Of a DNA stretch of 43,936 bases, positions 9,817 to 17,949 are shown in pieces. The position numbers were made by a program, and so were the translations under genes. Within the stretch, counting starts at the first letter, position 1. Each line of letters starts with the position of its first letter. The stretch lies in NCBI GenBank assembly GCA_025451775.1, contig JANWJU010000092.1, forward strand, positions 1 through 43,936. The letters are read 5' to 3'. The notes under the pieces are model-generated. The model was not told the origin of the DNA and ran no database searches. It was given only the letters and a program-made list of their open reading frames with translations. The stretch is from Terriglobales bacterium (GTDB lineage Bacteria > Acidobacteriota > Terriglobia > Terriglobales > SCQP01).

Positions 9817-10074
9817 ATGACCAAACCCTCCCGATTGACTCGTTACAACCTCATTCCCCAGGGCAACCGGGTGATCGTCTGTGAAGGCAATATTCGCCTG
9901 GGGTTGGTGGATTCCGTTAAGTTGGACGGTTACGTCCGCGAAAATGGCCGCAAGGCGCCGCATGACGATGATGTGCAGTGGGCGCTGAAGCACGCGTTGC
10001 TGGCCCGTTACCGGATCTTCCACAAGCCGTTATCCTCGCGCGAGTTGGAAACCGCCGCCGCGCTGGACGACTAG
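9817..10074 (+). CDS. Small conserved-looking protein of unknown function (85 aa)
   Basis: I do not recognise a named family. The 85-residue product starts MTKPSRLTRYNLIPQGNRV and contains a compact mix of beta-like (RVIVCEGNIRLGLVDSVKLDG) and helical (VQWALKHALLARYRIF) stretches, with no membrane segment or signal. The ATG at 9817 is preferred over one at 9748 because GGAGAGG lies eight bases upstream at 9802-9808. It is divergent from the carboxylase gene across a 183-nt gap holding a bidirectional promoter, and its stop is four bases from the stop of a small minus-strand gene. Regular codon use and a clean ribosome site support a real gene. Confidence 0.6.
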   Translation: MTKPSRLTRYNLIPQGNRVIVCEGNIRLGLVDSVKLDGYVRENGRKAPHDDDVQWALKHALLARYRIFHKPLSSRELETAAALDD

Positions 10075-10078
10075 TCCA

Positions 10079-10333
10079 CTAATCCTCATCGCTTTCGGCT
10101 CGGTGCTGGGCTTCGATCGAGTCGAGCATGGAATCGAGCGCCTCGCCGCGCTCTGCGCTGGCCGCCAGCCAGAGGCCGCGTAACTGCTCCGCCTCCTCGG
10201 GGTAGCGCACCGCGATGCGGTTCAGGGCACGCTCGGCGACCTCCTTGTTGGGGGCGGGGGTGTTCAGCTGCCCACGCAACTCACCGATCCCCAGCAAGAA
10301 CGTCTCATCGTTGCTTAATCGTCCGCCGTTCAT
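10079..10333 (-). CDS. Small acidic helical protein of unknown function (84 aa)
   Basis: The 84-residue product is Glu/Asp-rich and predicted to be mostly helical (KEVAERALNRIAVRYPEEAEQL, then LDSMLDSIEAQHRAESDED at the end), with no signal or membrane segment. GGAG lies five bases before the ATG at 10333. It follows cysA by 12 nt on the same strand, so it is probably the last gene of the sulfate operon, though nothing in its sequence points to sulfur metabolism. I do not recognise the family. Confidence 0.55.
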   Translation of the reverse strand: MNGGRLSNDETFLLGIGELRGQLNTPAPNKEVAERALNRIAVRYPEEAEQLRGLWLAASAERGEALDSMLDSIEAQHRAESDED

Positions 10334-10345
10334 AAGACTCCAGTT

Positions 10346-11095
10346 TCATTGTATCGTCACTGCGCCGGTGCCGGCGCGGTCGCGCAGAAAATGAGCGACG
10401 AAGGCGTTGGTGGAGCGGCGGGTCACCTCCTCGGGGCTGCCCACCTGTTCAAGGCGGCCGGCGTTCAAGATGGCGACGCGGTCGGCGAACGCCAGCGCCT
10501 CCTCCGGGTCGTGGGTGACCATCACGCTGGTGACCTGCATAGCGTGGTGCAGCTCCCGCAGCCAGGCGCGCAACTCCTGGCGCACGTGGGCGTCGAGAGC
10601 ACCAAAAGGTTCGTCCAAAAGCAGCACGCGCGGCTTGATGGCCAGGGCGCGCGCCAGCGCCACGCGCTGGCGCTGACCGCCGGAGAGCTGTGCCGGGTAG
10701 CGGTGGGCCTGGCTCTCGAGCTGGATCAGCCGCAACAGGGCGTGCACTTGGTCGCGGATCTCCGCCTCCGCCGGACGCGAGCGGCGCGGGCGCACGCGCA
10801 GGCCGAAGGCGATGTTCTCAAACACGGTCAGATGGCGGAAGAGAGCGTAGTGCTGGAAGACGAAGCCGACCCGGCGTTCGCGGGCGCTCTGGCCGCTGAT
10901 GTCGGCGCCGTCAAACTCGACCTGTCCGGCGTCCGGGCGCTCCAGGCCGGCGATGATGCGCAGGAGCGTGGTTTTGCCCGAGCCGGAGGGGCCCAGCAGC
11001 GCGGTCAGGCCGCCGGAGGGGATCTCCAGCGAGACGCGGTCGAGGGCGGTGAAGGCGCCAAAGGTTTTGGTCAGGTGGCGGACATGAATGTTCAT
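10346..11095 (-). CDS. cysA: Sulfate/thiosulfate ABC transporter ATPase CysA (short form)
   Basis: This is the ATPase that powers sulfate import through CysT/CysW. The 249-residue product has Walker [10 protein letters not shown] (35-43), the Q-loop at Q81, LSGGQ (138-142), Walker B VLLLDEP (157-163) and the switch His195. CysA proteins are usually about 340-360 residues because a C-terminal TOBE regulatory domain follows the nucleotide-binding domain. Here the protein stops soon after the nucleotide-binding core (ending GTGAVTIQ), so that domain is absent. The ATG at 11095 overlaps the cysW stop (ATGA); the much longer open frame upstream is antisense noise in the cysW/cysT region. Specificity for sulfate comes from the neighbouring sbp and cysTW. 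Confidence 0.88.
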   Translation of the reverse strand: MNIHVRHLTKTFGAFTALDRVSLEIPSGGLTALLGPSGSGKTTLLRIIAGLERPDAGQVEFDGADISGQSARERRVGFVFQHYALFRHLTVFENIAFGLRVRPRRSRPAEAEIRDQVHALLRLIQLESQAHRYPAQLSGGQRQRVALARALAIKPRVLLLDEPFGALDAHVRQELRAWLRELHHAMQVTSVMVTHDPEEALAFADRVAILNAGRLEQVGSPEEVTRRSTNAFVAHFLRDRAGTGAVTIQ

Positions 11096-11937
11096 TGCGA
11101 TCCCTCTCTTGACTCCAGCCAAACTTTGATAATCAAAGAGGCCAGCGCCAGCAGAACCAACAGCGAGGCCACCGCGAAGGCGGCCGTGAACTGGTAGTCG
11201 TCGTAGAGCGCCTCGATTTGCAGCGGCATGGTGTCGGTCAAGCCGCGGATGTGTCCGGAGACCACCGAGACGGCGCCGAACTCGCCCATGGCGCGCGCGT
11301 TGCACAGGATCACGCCGTAGAGCAGCGCCCATTTCACCTTGGGCAGGGTGACGCGGAATAACACCTGCCACCCGCTGGCGCCGAGGGTGAGGGCGGCCTC
11401 CTCCTCGTCGTTGCCGGCGGCGGCGAGGGCGGGGGCGAGTTCGCGCGCGACATAGGGGAAGGTCACGAAGATGGTGGCCAGCACGATGCCGGGAACGGCG
11501 AAGACGACGCTGAGGTTGTGGGCCGCCAGCCATGGTCCCCACCAGCCCTGGGCGCCGAACAGCAGCACGATCATCAACCCCGCCACCACGGGCGAGATCG
11601 ATAGCGGCAGCTCGATCAGGCCGGTGACCAGGCGTTTGCCCGGGAACTCGAACTTGCCGATGAGCCACGCTCCGGCGAGGCCGAAGGCGGCGTTGAGTGG
11701 CACGGCGATGCCGGCGGCCAGCAAGGTCAAGCGGATCGCGGCTTGGGTCTCCGGATCCCGGAGGCTGCCCAGGTAGGCGTGCAGGCCCGAGGCCAGGGCG
11801 GTGCCGAACACCACCGCCAGTGGCAGCAGCAGGAAGACGGCGAGGAACAGCACCACCGCGCCGGTCAGCAGCCAGCGGGCCCAGGCGGGGTCGGCAGCGC
11901 CGGGGATGGCACGGACGGTGATGCCGGCGGTGCTCAT
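11092..11937 (-). CDS. cysW: Sulfate ABC transporter permease CysW
   Basis: One of the two membrane-spanning halves of the sulfate importer. The 281-residue protein has about six hydrophobic segments. In the fourth cytoplasmic loop it has the EAA motif ([22 protein letters not shown], about 190-211) that docks on the ATPase, and a CysW-like [15 protein letters not shown] segment after it. The start at 11937 overlaps the cysT stop (ATGA) and its stop overlaps the cysA start, so permease and ATPase are translationally coupled. Length and motifs are family-typical. A molybdate permease is less likely because two separate permease genes and an Sbp-type binding protein are present. Confidence 0.9.
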   Translation of the reverse strand: MSTAGITVRAIPGAADPAWARWLLTGAVVLFLAVFLLLPLAVVFGTALASGLHAYLGSLRDPETQAAIRLTLLAAGIAVPLNAAFGLAGAWLIGKFEFPGKRLVTGLIELPLSISPVVAGLMIVLLFGAQGWWGPWLAAHNLSVVFAVPGIVLATIFVTFPYVARELAPALAAAGNDEEEAALTLGASGWQVLFRVTLPKVKWALLYGVILCNARAMGEFGAVSVVSGHIRGLTDTMPLQIEALYDDYQFTAAFAVASLLVLLALASLIIKVWLESREGSQ

Positions 11938-12812
11938 CGTTGTCCCCAGCGCTCGCTCCGCCGCTGCAGGCACTGGATCGCGAGCAGCAGCGCGAACGAG
12001 GCGGCCAGCATGGTGACGGCGATCGCGGTGGCCTGGGCATCGTCGAACTCCTGTAGCTTGATGACGATGAGCAGGGGCGCGATCTCGGTCCGCAGGGGCA
12101 TATTGCCGGCGATGAAGATCACCGAGCCGTATTCGCCCACCCCGCGCGCGAACGCCATGGCGAAACCAGTGAGCGCGGCGGGGGTGAGGACCGGCAGCAG
12201 CACGCGGCGGAAGGTCTGCCAGCGTCCGGCGCCGAGGCTGGCGGCCGCCTCTTCCCACTCCGCGTCATTCTCTCCAAGGCCGGCCAGCACCGGTTGCACG
12301 GTGCGCACCACGAAGGGGAGGCCGATGAAGGTCAGCGCGATCACCACGCCCACCCGGGTATAGGCGGCGCGGATGCCGAGCGCCGCCAGCGGCGCCCCCA
12401 GCCAGCCGTGGGGGCCATAGATGACGGTGAGTGCGATGCCAGCCACGGCGGTGGGCAGCGCGAAGGGCAGATCGACGAGGGCATCGAGGAGCCGCCGTCC
12501 GGGGAAGCGGTAGCGCACCAGCACCCAGGCCACCAGCGTGCCCAACACCAGGTTGATGAGGGCCGCGAGCAGCGCGCCGCCGAAACTCAAGCGGTAGGAG
12601 GCCAGCGCGCGCGGCGTCGAAACGCTCGCCCAGAAGCGGCTCCAGCCCAAACTGGAGGATTTCAGGATCGCGGCCGCGGTGGGGAGCAGGACGATCAGCG
12701 ACAGAGAGAATACGGTGACTCCCAAGCTGAGTCCGAACCCCGGCATCACATTGCCGCGGTTCCGTTGCGGGTTGGCGCGAGCCGGCGTGACGGTGGGCAT
12801 GGTTGAAATCAT
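11934..12812 (-). CDS. cysT: Sulfate ABC transporter permease CysT (CysU)
   Basis: This is the second permease half of the sulfate importer. The 292-residue protein has about six membrane segments, the CysT-type phrase [20 protein letters not shown], and an EAA loop ([23 protein letters not shown]) in the second half. [15 protein letters not shown] segment follows. The start is placed at the ATG at 12812, directly abutting the sbp stop at 12813. An internal ATG (MPTVTP) four codons later is possible and the N-terminal 25 residues are polar and probably cytoplasmic. It sits third in the transporter gene order sbp-cysT-cysW-cysA. Confidence 0.9.
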   Translation of the reverse strand: MISTMPTVTPARANPQRNRGNVMPGFGLSLGVTVFSLSLIVLLPTAAAILKSSSLGWSRFWASVSTPRALASYRLSFGGALLAALINLVLGTLVAWVLVRYRFPGRRLLDALVDLPFALPTAVAGIALTVIYGPHGWLGAPLAALGIRAAYTRVGVVIALTFIGLPFVVRTVQPVLAGLGENDAEWEEAAASLGAGRWQTFRRVLLPVLTPAALTGFAMAFARGVGEYGSVIFIAGNMPLRTEIAPLLIVIKLQEFDDAQATAIAVTMLAASFALLLAIQCLQRRSERWGQR

Positions 12813-13844
12813 TTAGTGCCCTGCTTGGTAGATCTGATCGAAGATGGCGCCGTCGGCGAAGAAGGTCGCCTGCGCCTTTTGCCAGCCGCCAAACGACTGC
12901 CCGACCGTAATCAGCTTCAAGGCGGGGAACTGCGCCGCGTATTTCCGGGCCACCGCGGGCAGACGCGGGCGGTAAAAGTGCTGGGCGGCTATCTCCTGCC
13001 CTTGGGGCGAGTAGAGGAAGCGCAGATAGGCTTCCGCCACGGTGCGGGTGTGTTGGCGGTCGACGGTTCTGTCAACCACCGCGACGGCGGGCTCGGCCAG
13101 GATGCTCTCGGAGGGTACGACAATCTGGAATTGACCCCGGCTCAGATCGTGCGTGGCCAGCAAGGCTTCGTTCTCCCACGACAACATCACGTCGCCGATG
13201 CCGCGCTCGACGAAGGTGTTGGTCGAGCCCCGGGCGCCGGAGTCGAGCACGGGAATATTTTTGTAGAGCCGGGCGACGAAGTCGCGCGCCTGGACAGGCG
13301 TACCGCCGGGGCGATCGAGGGCGTAGGCCCAGGCCGCCAGGAAGGCCCAGCGCGCCGCTCCCGAGGTCTTGGGGTTGGGGGTGACCACGGAAACGCCCGG
13401 CCGGTTCAAATCGTTCCAGTCACGGATGTGTTTGGGATTGCCCTTGCGCACCAGGAAGACGATGGTGGAGGTGTAGGGGGAACTGTTGTCGGGCAGGCGT
13501 GCTTGCCAGTCAGCCGGCAACAGGTGGCCGCGGGCGGCGAGAACGTCGACGTCGTAGGCCAGCGCCAGCGAAACCACGTCGGCGGGCAGGCCGTCGAGCA
13601 CGGCGCGGGACTGGCTGCCGGAGCCGCCGTGGGATTGCTGGATCACCACCGCCTGGCCGGTCTTCGCCTTCCAGTAGCTGGCGAAGGCGGCGTTCTCGTC
13701 ACGGTACAGTTCGCGGGTGGCGTCGTAGGAGACATTGAGCAAGGTGACAGAGGCGGGCGATTGTGCCCACGCCTGCGGGGCTGGGCCGGCGAACAATCCC
13801 AGTCCCAGGAGAAATGCGATGAGGATGGCGTTCCGTGTGGTCAT
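12813..13844 (-). CDS. sbp: Periplasmic sulfate-binding protein
   Basis: The protein captures sulfate (or thiosulfate) in the periplasm and delivers it to CysTW. The 343-residue product has a signal peptide with AxA cleavage (about residues 1-27, ending AWAQ). Family signatures follow: [20 protein letters not shown], the anion-binding [34 protein letters not shown] and the C-terminal FTVGQ-like segment [18 protein letters not shown]. These match the Sbp/CysP family; sequence alone does not separate the sulfate from the thiosulfate form. It lies 15 nt after the porin gene on the same strand and directly abuts cysT. Confidence 0.93.
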   Translation of the reverse strand: MTTRNAILIAFLLGLGLFAGPAPQAWAQSPASVTLLNVSYDATRELYRDENAAFASYWKAKTGQAVVIQQSHGGSGSQSRAVLDGLPADVVSLALAYDVDVLAARGHLLPADWQARLPDNSSPYTSTIVFLVRKGNPKHIRDWNDLNRPGVSVVTPNPKTSGAARWAFLAAWAYALDRPGGTPVQARDFVARLYKNIPVLDSGARGSTNTFVERGIGDVMLSWENEALLATHDLSRGQFQIVVPSESILAEPAVAVVDRTVDRQHTRTVAEAYLRFLYSPQGQEIAAQHFYRPRLPAVARKYAAQFPALKLITVGQSFGGWQKAQATFFADGAIFDQIYQAGH

Positions 13845-13859
13845 GGTGGTTTTCTTTCC

Positions 13860-15269
13860 TCAGAAGCTGTAAGTCACGGCGGTGTCGAAGCGCCGAAGCC
13901 AGGTTTCATTGGGGGCCGGATCGAGCGGGCGGCCGATCAAGCCGGTGAACGAGAGCTGCACGTTGCGATGCCACTGGTAGGCGGCGGTGGCGATGTGCTC
14001 GATGACGTCGGCGCCTTGGCGGAGGTTGTTGTAGTCGAAGTTGGAGAGCACCGCTTCGTGCTCGATGATGGTGTGCACGTAACGGAACTCCCAATCGCCG
14101 GCTTGTTGGCCGCGTCCCACCCGGGCCTCGAACCAAGTGCCGCGGCGCTGGCGGGGGTCGCAGGGGAGGTTGGTGGTTTGGCTATAGTGCACGGCCGCGG
14201 TATTGGCCGGGGCGCGGGCGATGGCGCCGGCGTTGGCGCAGGCCTCGGTGTTTTGCACGAAGTCTCCGATCAAGGCCAGCGGCCACTTGGGCGACCCGGT
14301 GTTGACGTCGAGCCGTGCCAGCGTGTCGAAGAGGCCGAACTTCGAGGCGAACTGGGCCGAGGTGACGGTGGTCACGCCGGTGGGATAAGCGGCGCCGCCG
14401 ATGGTGACCTGGTTGGCCGCGGTGGTGGTCACGATCGAGTTCTCGGAGGCGCTGCCGGAGGCCAGCGGAAGTGTGCCCACTCCGGGCGTTTGCGGATTTT
14501 TGACGCTCGCCTTGGCCAACGCCAGCGCGATGGGATCGGCATTGTGGTAGTTGTAAAAGCCCGTGTCGGCCTGCAACGACAGCCGCCGGGCGAGCTGCCA
14601 GGCGGTCTGCGTCTGGCCGCCGTAGACCGCGCTTTGGGCGATGCTCTTGTCCTCGAGCGCGACCCCGGCCACTTCGGCGAACGGCAACTCGAAACCGACG
14701 ACCGCGAGTTGTTTCAGCGGCCCCACCTCCCGCAGCGGAAACGCCAGCGTCTCGGCCAGGCCTTCGGGGTTGAGATCGCTATCCCAAACCAGTTGCGTAC
14801 TGTGCCAGGGATAGGCGAATTTACCGCCGGTGACGGTCAGCGCAGGGAAGGCGTGCGGCTGGAATTGGAGATAGGCTTTGTTCAACTCCAGCGGCTTACG
14901 CGTATAAAACCCGGTGGCGGTCTGGTTGGTCGACGTCGGATCGTTCACGTCGCCGCTGGCCACCGACACGCCGCCGCTGAAGTCATGATCGAGCTGGGTG
15001 GTGAGATTGAGCCGGACGCGGTAACGCAGCCGGTTGCGGTCCAGCGATCCGTTGGCGGGACCGCCGCTGATACTGTCGTCCTGAATCTGGATATCCCCGC
15101 TGAAGGTGAGATTCTTCAGCACGCCGTTCTCGGGCGCGGCGGGGGCGGGGGCGGTCTTGGACGATGCGGCGTCTTGGGCGGCGGCGCCCAGGATGAGCGC
15201 CAAGGCCAGAGCCAGAATCGATGGTCGAGCCTTGGCGATGCGGACGGTCAAGGACGCGGTTAAGGACAT
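13860..15269 (-). CDS. Outer-membrane putative porin in the sulfate operon
   Basis: The 469-residue product has a signal peptide (about 1-31, ending LILGAAAQDA). A long beta-rich body follows with alternating hydrophobic residues and a C-terminal terminal-strand signature ending in aromatic Phe (FDTAVTYSF), as expected for a beta-barrel inserted by BAM. The sequence resembles the putative porins annotated beside nutrient transporters. The ATG at 15269 is chosen because a perfect AGGAGG lies at 15274-15279, five bases upstream; an in-frame ATG at 15296 lacks this. Lying between yezD and sbp, it probably lets sulfate cross the outer membrane. That substrate is inferred from context only. Confidence 0.75.
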   Translation of the reverse strand: MSLTASLTVRIAKARPSILALALALILGAAAQDAASSKTAPAPAAPENGVLKNLTFSGDIQIQDDSISGGPANGSLDRNRLRYRVRLNLTTQLDHDFSGGVSVASGDVNDPTSTNQTATGFYTRKPLELNKAYLQFQPHAFPALTVTGGKFAYPWHSTQLVWDSDLNPEGLAETLAFPLREVGPLKQLAVVGFELPFAEVAGVALEDKSIAQSAVYGGQTQTAWQLARRLSLQADTGFYNYHNADPIALALAKASVKNPQTPGVGTLPLASGSASENSIVTTTAANQVTIGGAAYPTGVTTVTSAQFASKFGLFDTLARLDVNTGSPKWPLALIGDFVQNTEACANAGAIARAPANTAAVHYSQTTNLPCDPRQRRGTWFEARVGRGQQAGDWEFRYVHTIIEHEAVLSNFDYNNLRQGADVIEHIATAAYQWHRNVQLSFTGLIGRPLDPAPNETWLRRFDTAVTYSF

Positions 15270-15378
15270 GAAGCCTCCTGCAGGTTGTGGCTTCAAGCCT
15301 CCAGTGGTCTGGTGGGCAGGCCGGTATTGGTGATCGAACCCTCCCCTGGCCGGGGTCGGGCTGGCGCGGCTGGCCTGG

Positions 15379-15567
15379 CTACGACGAACTCTTGCGAATC
15401 CGTTCGGTCTTATTCAACTCGACGACGCGTCCATCATGGACGGTCAATTCGACCGAGCCGTAGCGGATGCTGCGCAGCGCGCGCGCCACCTCGCGCAGCC
15501 AGGCGTTTTCGCTGGCGCGCCCGTTGGCTTCCGGGTTGTTCTCTGAATCGGGGTTGGTTGTCGTCAT
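15379..15567 (-). CDS. YezD-family (DUF2292) small protein
   Basis: The 62-residue product ends with the DUF2292/YezD core: helical LREVARALRSIRYGS, then VELTVHDGRVVELNKTER in two beta strands. This family of 50-65 residue proteins is found beside sulfur-assimilation and sulfate-transport genes in many bacteria, and its biochemical role is unknown. GGAGGTG lies seven bases before the ATG at 15567. It sits between the Rrf2 regulator and the porin in the sulfate operon, which fits the known association. The polar N-terminal 25 residues (Asn/Glu/Asp-rich) look disordered. Confidence 0.8.
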   Translation of the reverse strand: MTTTNPDSENNPEANGRASENAWLREVARALRSIRYGSVELTVHDGRVVELNKTERIRKSSS

Positions 15568-15654
15568 CGGGCACCTCCGGCGGCGCCGCGGCGCCGCTGT
15601 ATGTTCAGGATTGGCTTGCAGGGTGGCGCCACCGGTCGGGGGGTGGCGGCAGGG

Positions 15655-16077
15655 TCAGCCGTTGTGGCTGCGACAACAGAGGTCGGAGAGGGTGGTGTGG
15701 TCGAGGATCTGGGCGGTGGCGTTGCGCACGTCGAGGAGGACGCGAAACAAGGGACGGTGGCGCGCCTCGCCGCCCTTGACCCGGCGGCGGAGCGATTCGA
15801 AATCCTCGAACGGCGCCAGCGGGCCGTCGATGCGCCGCAGCACCTCGCCCAGCGAGATCTCTCCCGGGGGGCGCTTAAGCTGATAGCCGCCGTGGGCGCC
15901 GCGTTGGCTCACCACCACCCGCGCCCGCTTCAGCTCCAGCAGAATGCTTTCCAAAAACTTCTCCGGCAGGTTCTCCTCGGCCGCGATGTCGTGGATGCGG
16001 ACCACGGCGGCCGGACCGCGCTGGGCGAGCGCGGTGAGCGCTTGCAGGGCATAGAGGCCGCGTTGGGAGATTCTCAT
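15655..16077 (-). CDS. Rrf2-family transcriptional regulator (CymR/IscR type)
   Basis: The 140-residue protein has the Rrf2 winged helix: start MRISQRGLYALQALTALAQ, the recognition region VRIHDIAAEENLPEKFLESILLEL, and the wing RGAHGGYQLKRPP. It lacks the three spaced cysteines that hold the Fe-S cluster of IscR and has only a CC pair near the C-terminus, so it resembles CymR-like regulators of sulfur metabolism. The ATG at 16077 is the family start; the open frame upstream runs through the tRNA and is not coding. It heads the sulfate operon and a palindrome overlaps its promoter, so it probably represses itself and the operon in response to sulfur status. Confidence 0.85.
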   Translation of the reverse strand: MRISQRGLYALQALTALAQRGPAAVVRIHDIAAEENLPEKFLESILLELKRARVVVSQRGAHGGYQLKRPPGEISLGEVLRRIDGPLAPFEDFESLRRRVKGGEARHRPLFRVLLDVRNATAQILDHTTLSDLCCRSHNG

Positions 16078-16101
16078 GGCCGAATCCGCATCGATCAACC
16101 T

Positions 16102-16130
16102 AAGTCTACTGAGTTGGTAGACTTTGTCAA
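16102..16130 (-). promoter_or_regulatory. Promoter with overlapping palindromic operator for the Rrf2/sulfate operon
   Basis: On the minus strand a consensus TTGACA (16130-16125) is followed after 16 bp by TAGACT (16108-16103), 25 bp before the regulator's ATG. The perfect inverted repeat AAGTCTAC-7-GTAGACTT (16102-16109 and 16117-16124) fills the spacer and the -10. Binding there would block RNA polymerase, the usual layout for an autoregulated repressor. No second copy was seen in the rest of the operon. Confidence 0.72.
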
Positions 16131-16150
16131 GAGGTGAGCCTGCAACCCAG

Positions 16151-16227
16151 TGGTCGGGGCGCCCGGATTTGAACCGGGGACCACCTGCGCCCAAGGCAGG
16201 TGCGCTACCAGGCTGCGCTACGCCCCG
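16151..16227 (-). tRNA. tRNA-Pro (anticodon TGG)
   Basis: The minus strand folds as a full cloverleaf. The acceptor stem is CGGGGCG with CGCCCCG, the D-arm region is TAGCGCAGCCTGGTAGCGC, and the anticodon stem is CACCTGC/GCAGGTG around loop CTTGGGC (anticodon TGG). The T-arm has the GTTCAAATC loop, and there is an encoded A discriminator plus CCA end at 16154-16151. The C1-G72 pair is typical of proline tRNAs. It lies just upstream of the Rrf2 promoter on the same strand. Confidence 0.96.
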
Positions 16228-16296
16228 CAAAACCATTCTAGCCCAGGCGGGGCGGGCGCCCCCCGTCCGGTAGTGCCGGGAGCGGATTTACTTTTT

Positions 16297-16388
16297 CCCC
16301 GCAATGGGGCCATAACACGTTAAAGTGTATTTAGGTCGAACCTGGAGGGGGCCCCCGGTAGACCGAGAAACCCGTATCAAGGAGAGCA
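16297..16388 (+). promoter_or_regulatory. Structured leader of the small basic protein gene
   Basis: The roughly 90 nt before the gene at 16389 contain several self-complementary elements: CCCC-5-GGGG (about 16297-16309), ACAC-6-GTGT (about 16315-16328), and a GGTC...GACC pair enclosing the palindrome GGGGGCCCCC. An AAGGAGA ribosome site follows at 16379-16385. It does not match any riboswitch class I know. A promoter is presumably within or before it, but no convincing -35/-10 pair was found. Confidence 0.3.
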
Positions 16389-16598
16389 ATGTCAACGCTG
16401 AGTAAAGCCATCGAGGATTTGGAAGAGCAGAAACGCCGTATCGATTCCGCGCTGCGTATTCTTCGGGAGTTGAATCAGAATGGCCATGGCACGGCCAGCA
16501 GCACCCGCAACCTCTCGGTGGAGGGCCGCCAGCGTATTGCCGAAGCGCAGAAACGCCGTTGGGCGCGGGTGCGGGCGCAGAAGAAGACCAAGAAGTAA
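16389..16598 (+). CDS. Small basic coiled-coil protein with RRWAxxRAxKK tail
   Basis: The 69-residue product has an N-terminal amphipathic helix likely to form a coiled coil (LSKAIEDLEEQKRRIDSAL, about 4-22, continuing to about 30), a short Gly/Ser linker, and a strongly basic C-terminus (SVEGRQRIAEAQKRRWARV then RAQKKTKK). The basic tail motif resembles short putative DNA-binding tails seen in small acidobacterial proteins, which suggests a nucleoid-associated or regulatory role; this is inference. AAGGAGA lies four bases before the ATG. It is convergent with lysA. Confidence 0.7.
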   Translation: MSTLSKAIEDLEEQKRRIDSALRILRELNQNGHGTASSTRNLSVEGRQRIAEAQKRRWARVRAQKKTKK

Positions 16599-16616
16599 CC
16601 TGTCGCGGCGCGACTC

Positions 16617-16658
16617 GGCGGAAGGTGGCGAGCCACCGACCTGCGGCTATTTTCCGCC
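16617..16658. terminator. Nested hairpin between convergent genes
   Basis: An inner stem GGTGGC-GA-GCCACC (16624-16637) is enclosed by GGCGGAA (16617-16623) and TTCCGCC (16652-16658). It follows the small basic protein gene and overlaps the lysA stop at 16647. It could end transcripts in both directions. The GTGGCGAGCCAC core also recurs in dispersed repeats near 25352 and 27662. Confidence 0.35.
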
Positions 16659-17933
16659 CCGGACTCCCACTAACTCCGCCTGCAGCATCTTGTCCAGCGT
16701 CTCCCGCTGCCGGATGAGTCGCGCCCGTCCGCCTGCGATGGCGACTTCGGCGGGGCGGGGCCGGGCGTTGTAGTTCGAGCTGAGGACAAACCCGTAGGCG
16801 CCGGCATCGAGGATGGCGAGGCCATCGCCCGCCTCCACCGGCGCCAGCGCGCGGCCATGGGCGAAGGTGTCACCGCTCTCACAGATGGGGCCGACAATGT
16901 CGGCGGGAGCGGTCGCGCCGCGCCGGCGGCGCAGCGGAACGATCTCGTGATGGGCGCCGTAGAGGCTGGGGCGGATGAGGTCGTTGAAGCCGGCATCGGT
17001 GATGACGAAGCGCTTGGACGCGTTCTCCTTGACGTAGAGCACGCGCGTCAGCAGCACGCCGGCGGCGGCGACCAGGCGCCGGCCGGGTTCCACGATGAGC
17101 CGCCGTTCGCGGCCGCCGCCGCGCGGGAACAGCGCCCGCAAGCCGCGGCGCACGGCGGCCGCGTAGGCGGCGAGAGAGGGTGGCCGCTGCCCGCTTTGAT
17201 AGCTAATTCCCAGGCCGCCGCCCACGTCGACCAGGCGCAGATGAGCGCCGGTGGCGGCTTCCACCTCCAGCGCCAGCCGCGCCAGGCGTTCGGCGGCGCG
17301 CTCGAACGGCGCGGTCTCCAGAATCTGTGATCCGATATGGCAACTGATGCCGACGGGCTCCAGCCAGCGGCTGCGGTAGGCGCCGTAAAGGCGGCGCGCG
17401 GTGGCGGCCTCGACGCCGAACTTGTGCTGGCGTAATCCGGTGGCGATGTGGGGGTGGGTGGCGGCCGGAATGTTGGGGTTGACGCGGATGCCATAGCGGG
17501 CCGGGCGCCGCAGCCGCGCCGCACGCGCGGCCAGCAGCTCCAACTCCGGCTCGCTCTCGACGTTGAACATGAGGATGCCGGCGCGCAGCGCGGCGTCCAT
17601 CTCGGCGGCGGTCTTGCCCACGCCGCTGAAGACCACGCGGTCGGCACGCGCCCCGGCGCGCAACACCCGCTCCAACTCGCCGCCGGAGACCACGTCGAAG
17701 CCGCTGCCCCACGCCGCCATCTGGGCCAGCAGCGCCAAGTTGCCATTGGCCTTGACGGCGGCGCAGATCAGGTGCGGCGCCGCCCCCAGGGCGCGGGTAT
17801 AGCCGTCGAGAGCGGTGTGCACGGCATCAAAATCGTAGACATACAATGGCGTGCCAAAGCGTTGGGCTAACGCCTCCAGGCGCACGCCGCCCACCGATAA
17901 CTCTCCCTGCTGGTACACAAAGGTCCGTGTCAT
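16647..17933 (-). CDS. lysA: Diaminopimelate decarboxylase
   Basis: LysA removes CO2 from meso-diaminopimelate to give lysine, using pyridoxal phosphate. The 428-residue protein has the PLP lysine in AVKANGN (K61), the cofactor strand SGGELERVLRAGA, HIGSQI and VDVGGGLGISY in the barrel, and EPGRRLVA for phosphate. The C-terminal barrel has ICESGDTFAHGR, with the catalytic Cys from the partner subunit. Length is typical. The start at 17933 gives MTRTFVYQQGELSVGGV, a normal family N-terminus. It is 16 nt after the phosphatase gene stop on the same strand and could be co-transcribed. The usual VKANxN motif has Gly where many LysA proteins have Ser or Tyr, which is within normal variation. Confidence 0.94.
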   Translation of the reverse strand: MTRTFVYQQGELSVGGVRLEALAQRFGTPLYVYDFDAVHTALDGYTRALGAAPHLICAAVKANGNLALLAQMAAWGSGFDVVSGGELERVLRAGARADRVVFSGVGKTAAEMDAALRAGILMFNVESEPELELLAARAARLRRPARYGIRVNPNIPAATHPHIATGLRQHKFGVEAATARRLYGAYRSRWLEPVGISCHIGSQILETAPFERAAERLARLALEVEAATGAHLRLVDVGGGLGISYQSGQRPPSLAAYAAAVRRGLRALFPRGGGRERRLIVEPGRRLVAAAGVLLTRVLYVKENASKRFVITDAGFNDLIRPSLYGAHHEIVPLRRRRGATAPADIVGPICESGDTFAHGRALAPVEAGDGLAILDAGAYGFVLSSNYNARPRPAEVAIAGGRARLIRQRETLDKMLQAELVGVRGGK

Positions 17934-17949
17934 GTTTTTTGTTTGGACT

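Noticed and set aside
11096-12040. N-terminal extension of CysA through cysW
   Set aside because: The open frame runs upstream without a stop, but the ATP-binding protein starts at 11095 with an ATGA junction; the extension is Arg/Pro-rich noise over cysW.
12816-15263. An 815-codon open frame on the plus strand
   Set aside because: It is antisense to sbp and the porin, both of which have clear domains, signal peptides and ribosome sites. Composition is Gly/His/Arg-rich noise.
16078-16236. Extension of the Rrf2 gene upstream through the tRNA
   Set aside because: The extension translates the tRNA-Pro and its flank, while the MRISQRGLYAL start is the family N-terminus and a promoter lies between.
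16329-16388. Possible riboswitch before the small basic protein gene
   Set aside because: Stems are present but no conserved core of a known class can be recognised, and the gene product gives no metabolite hint. Kept only as a structured leader.
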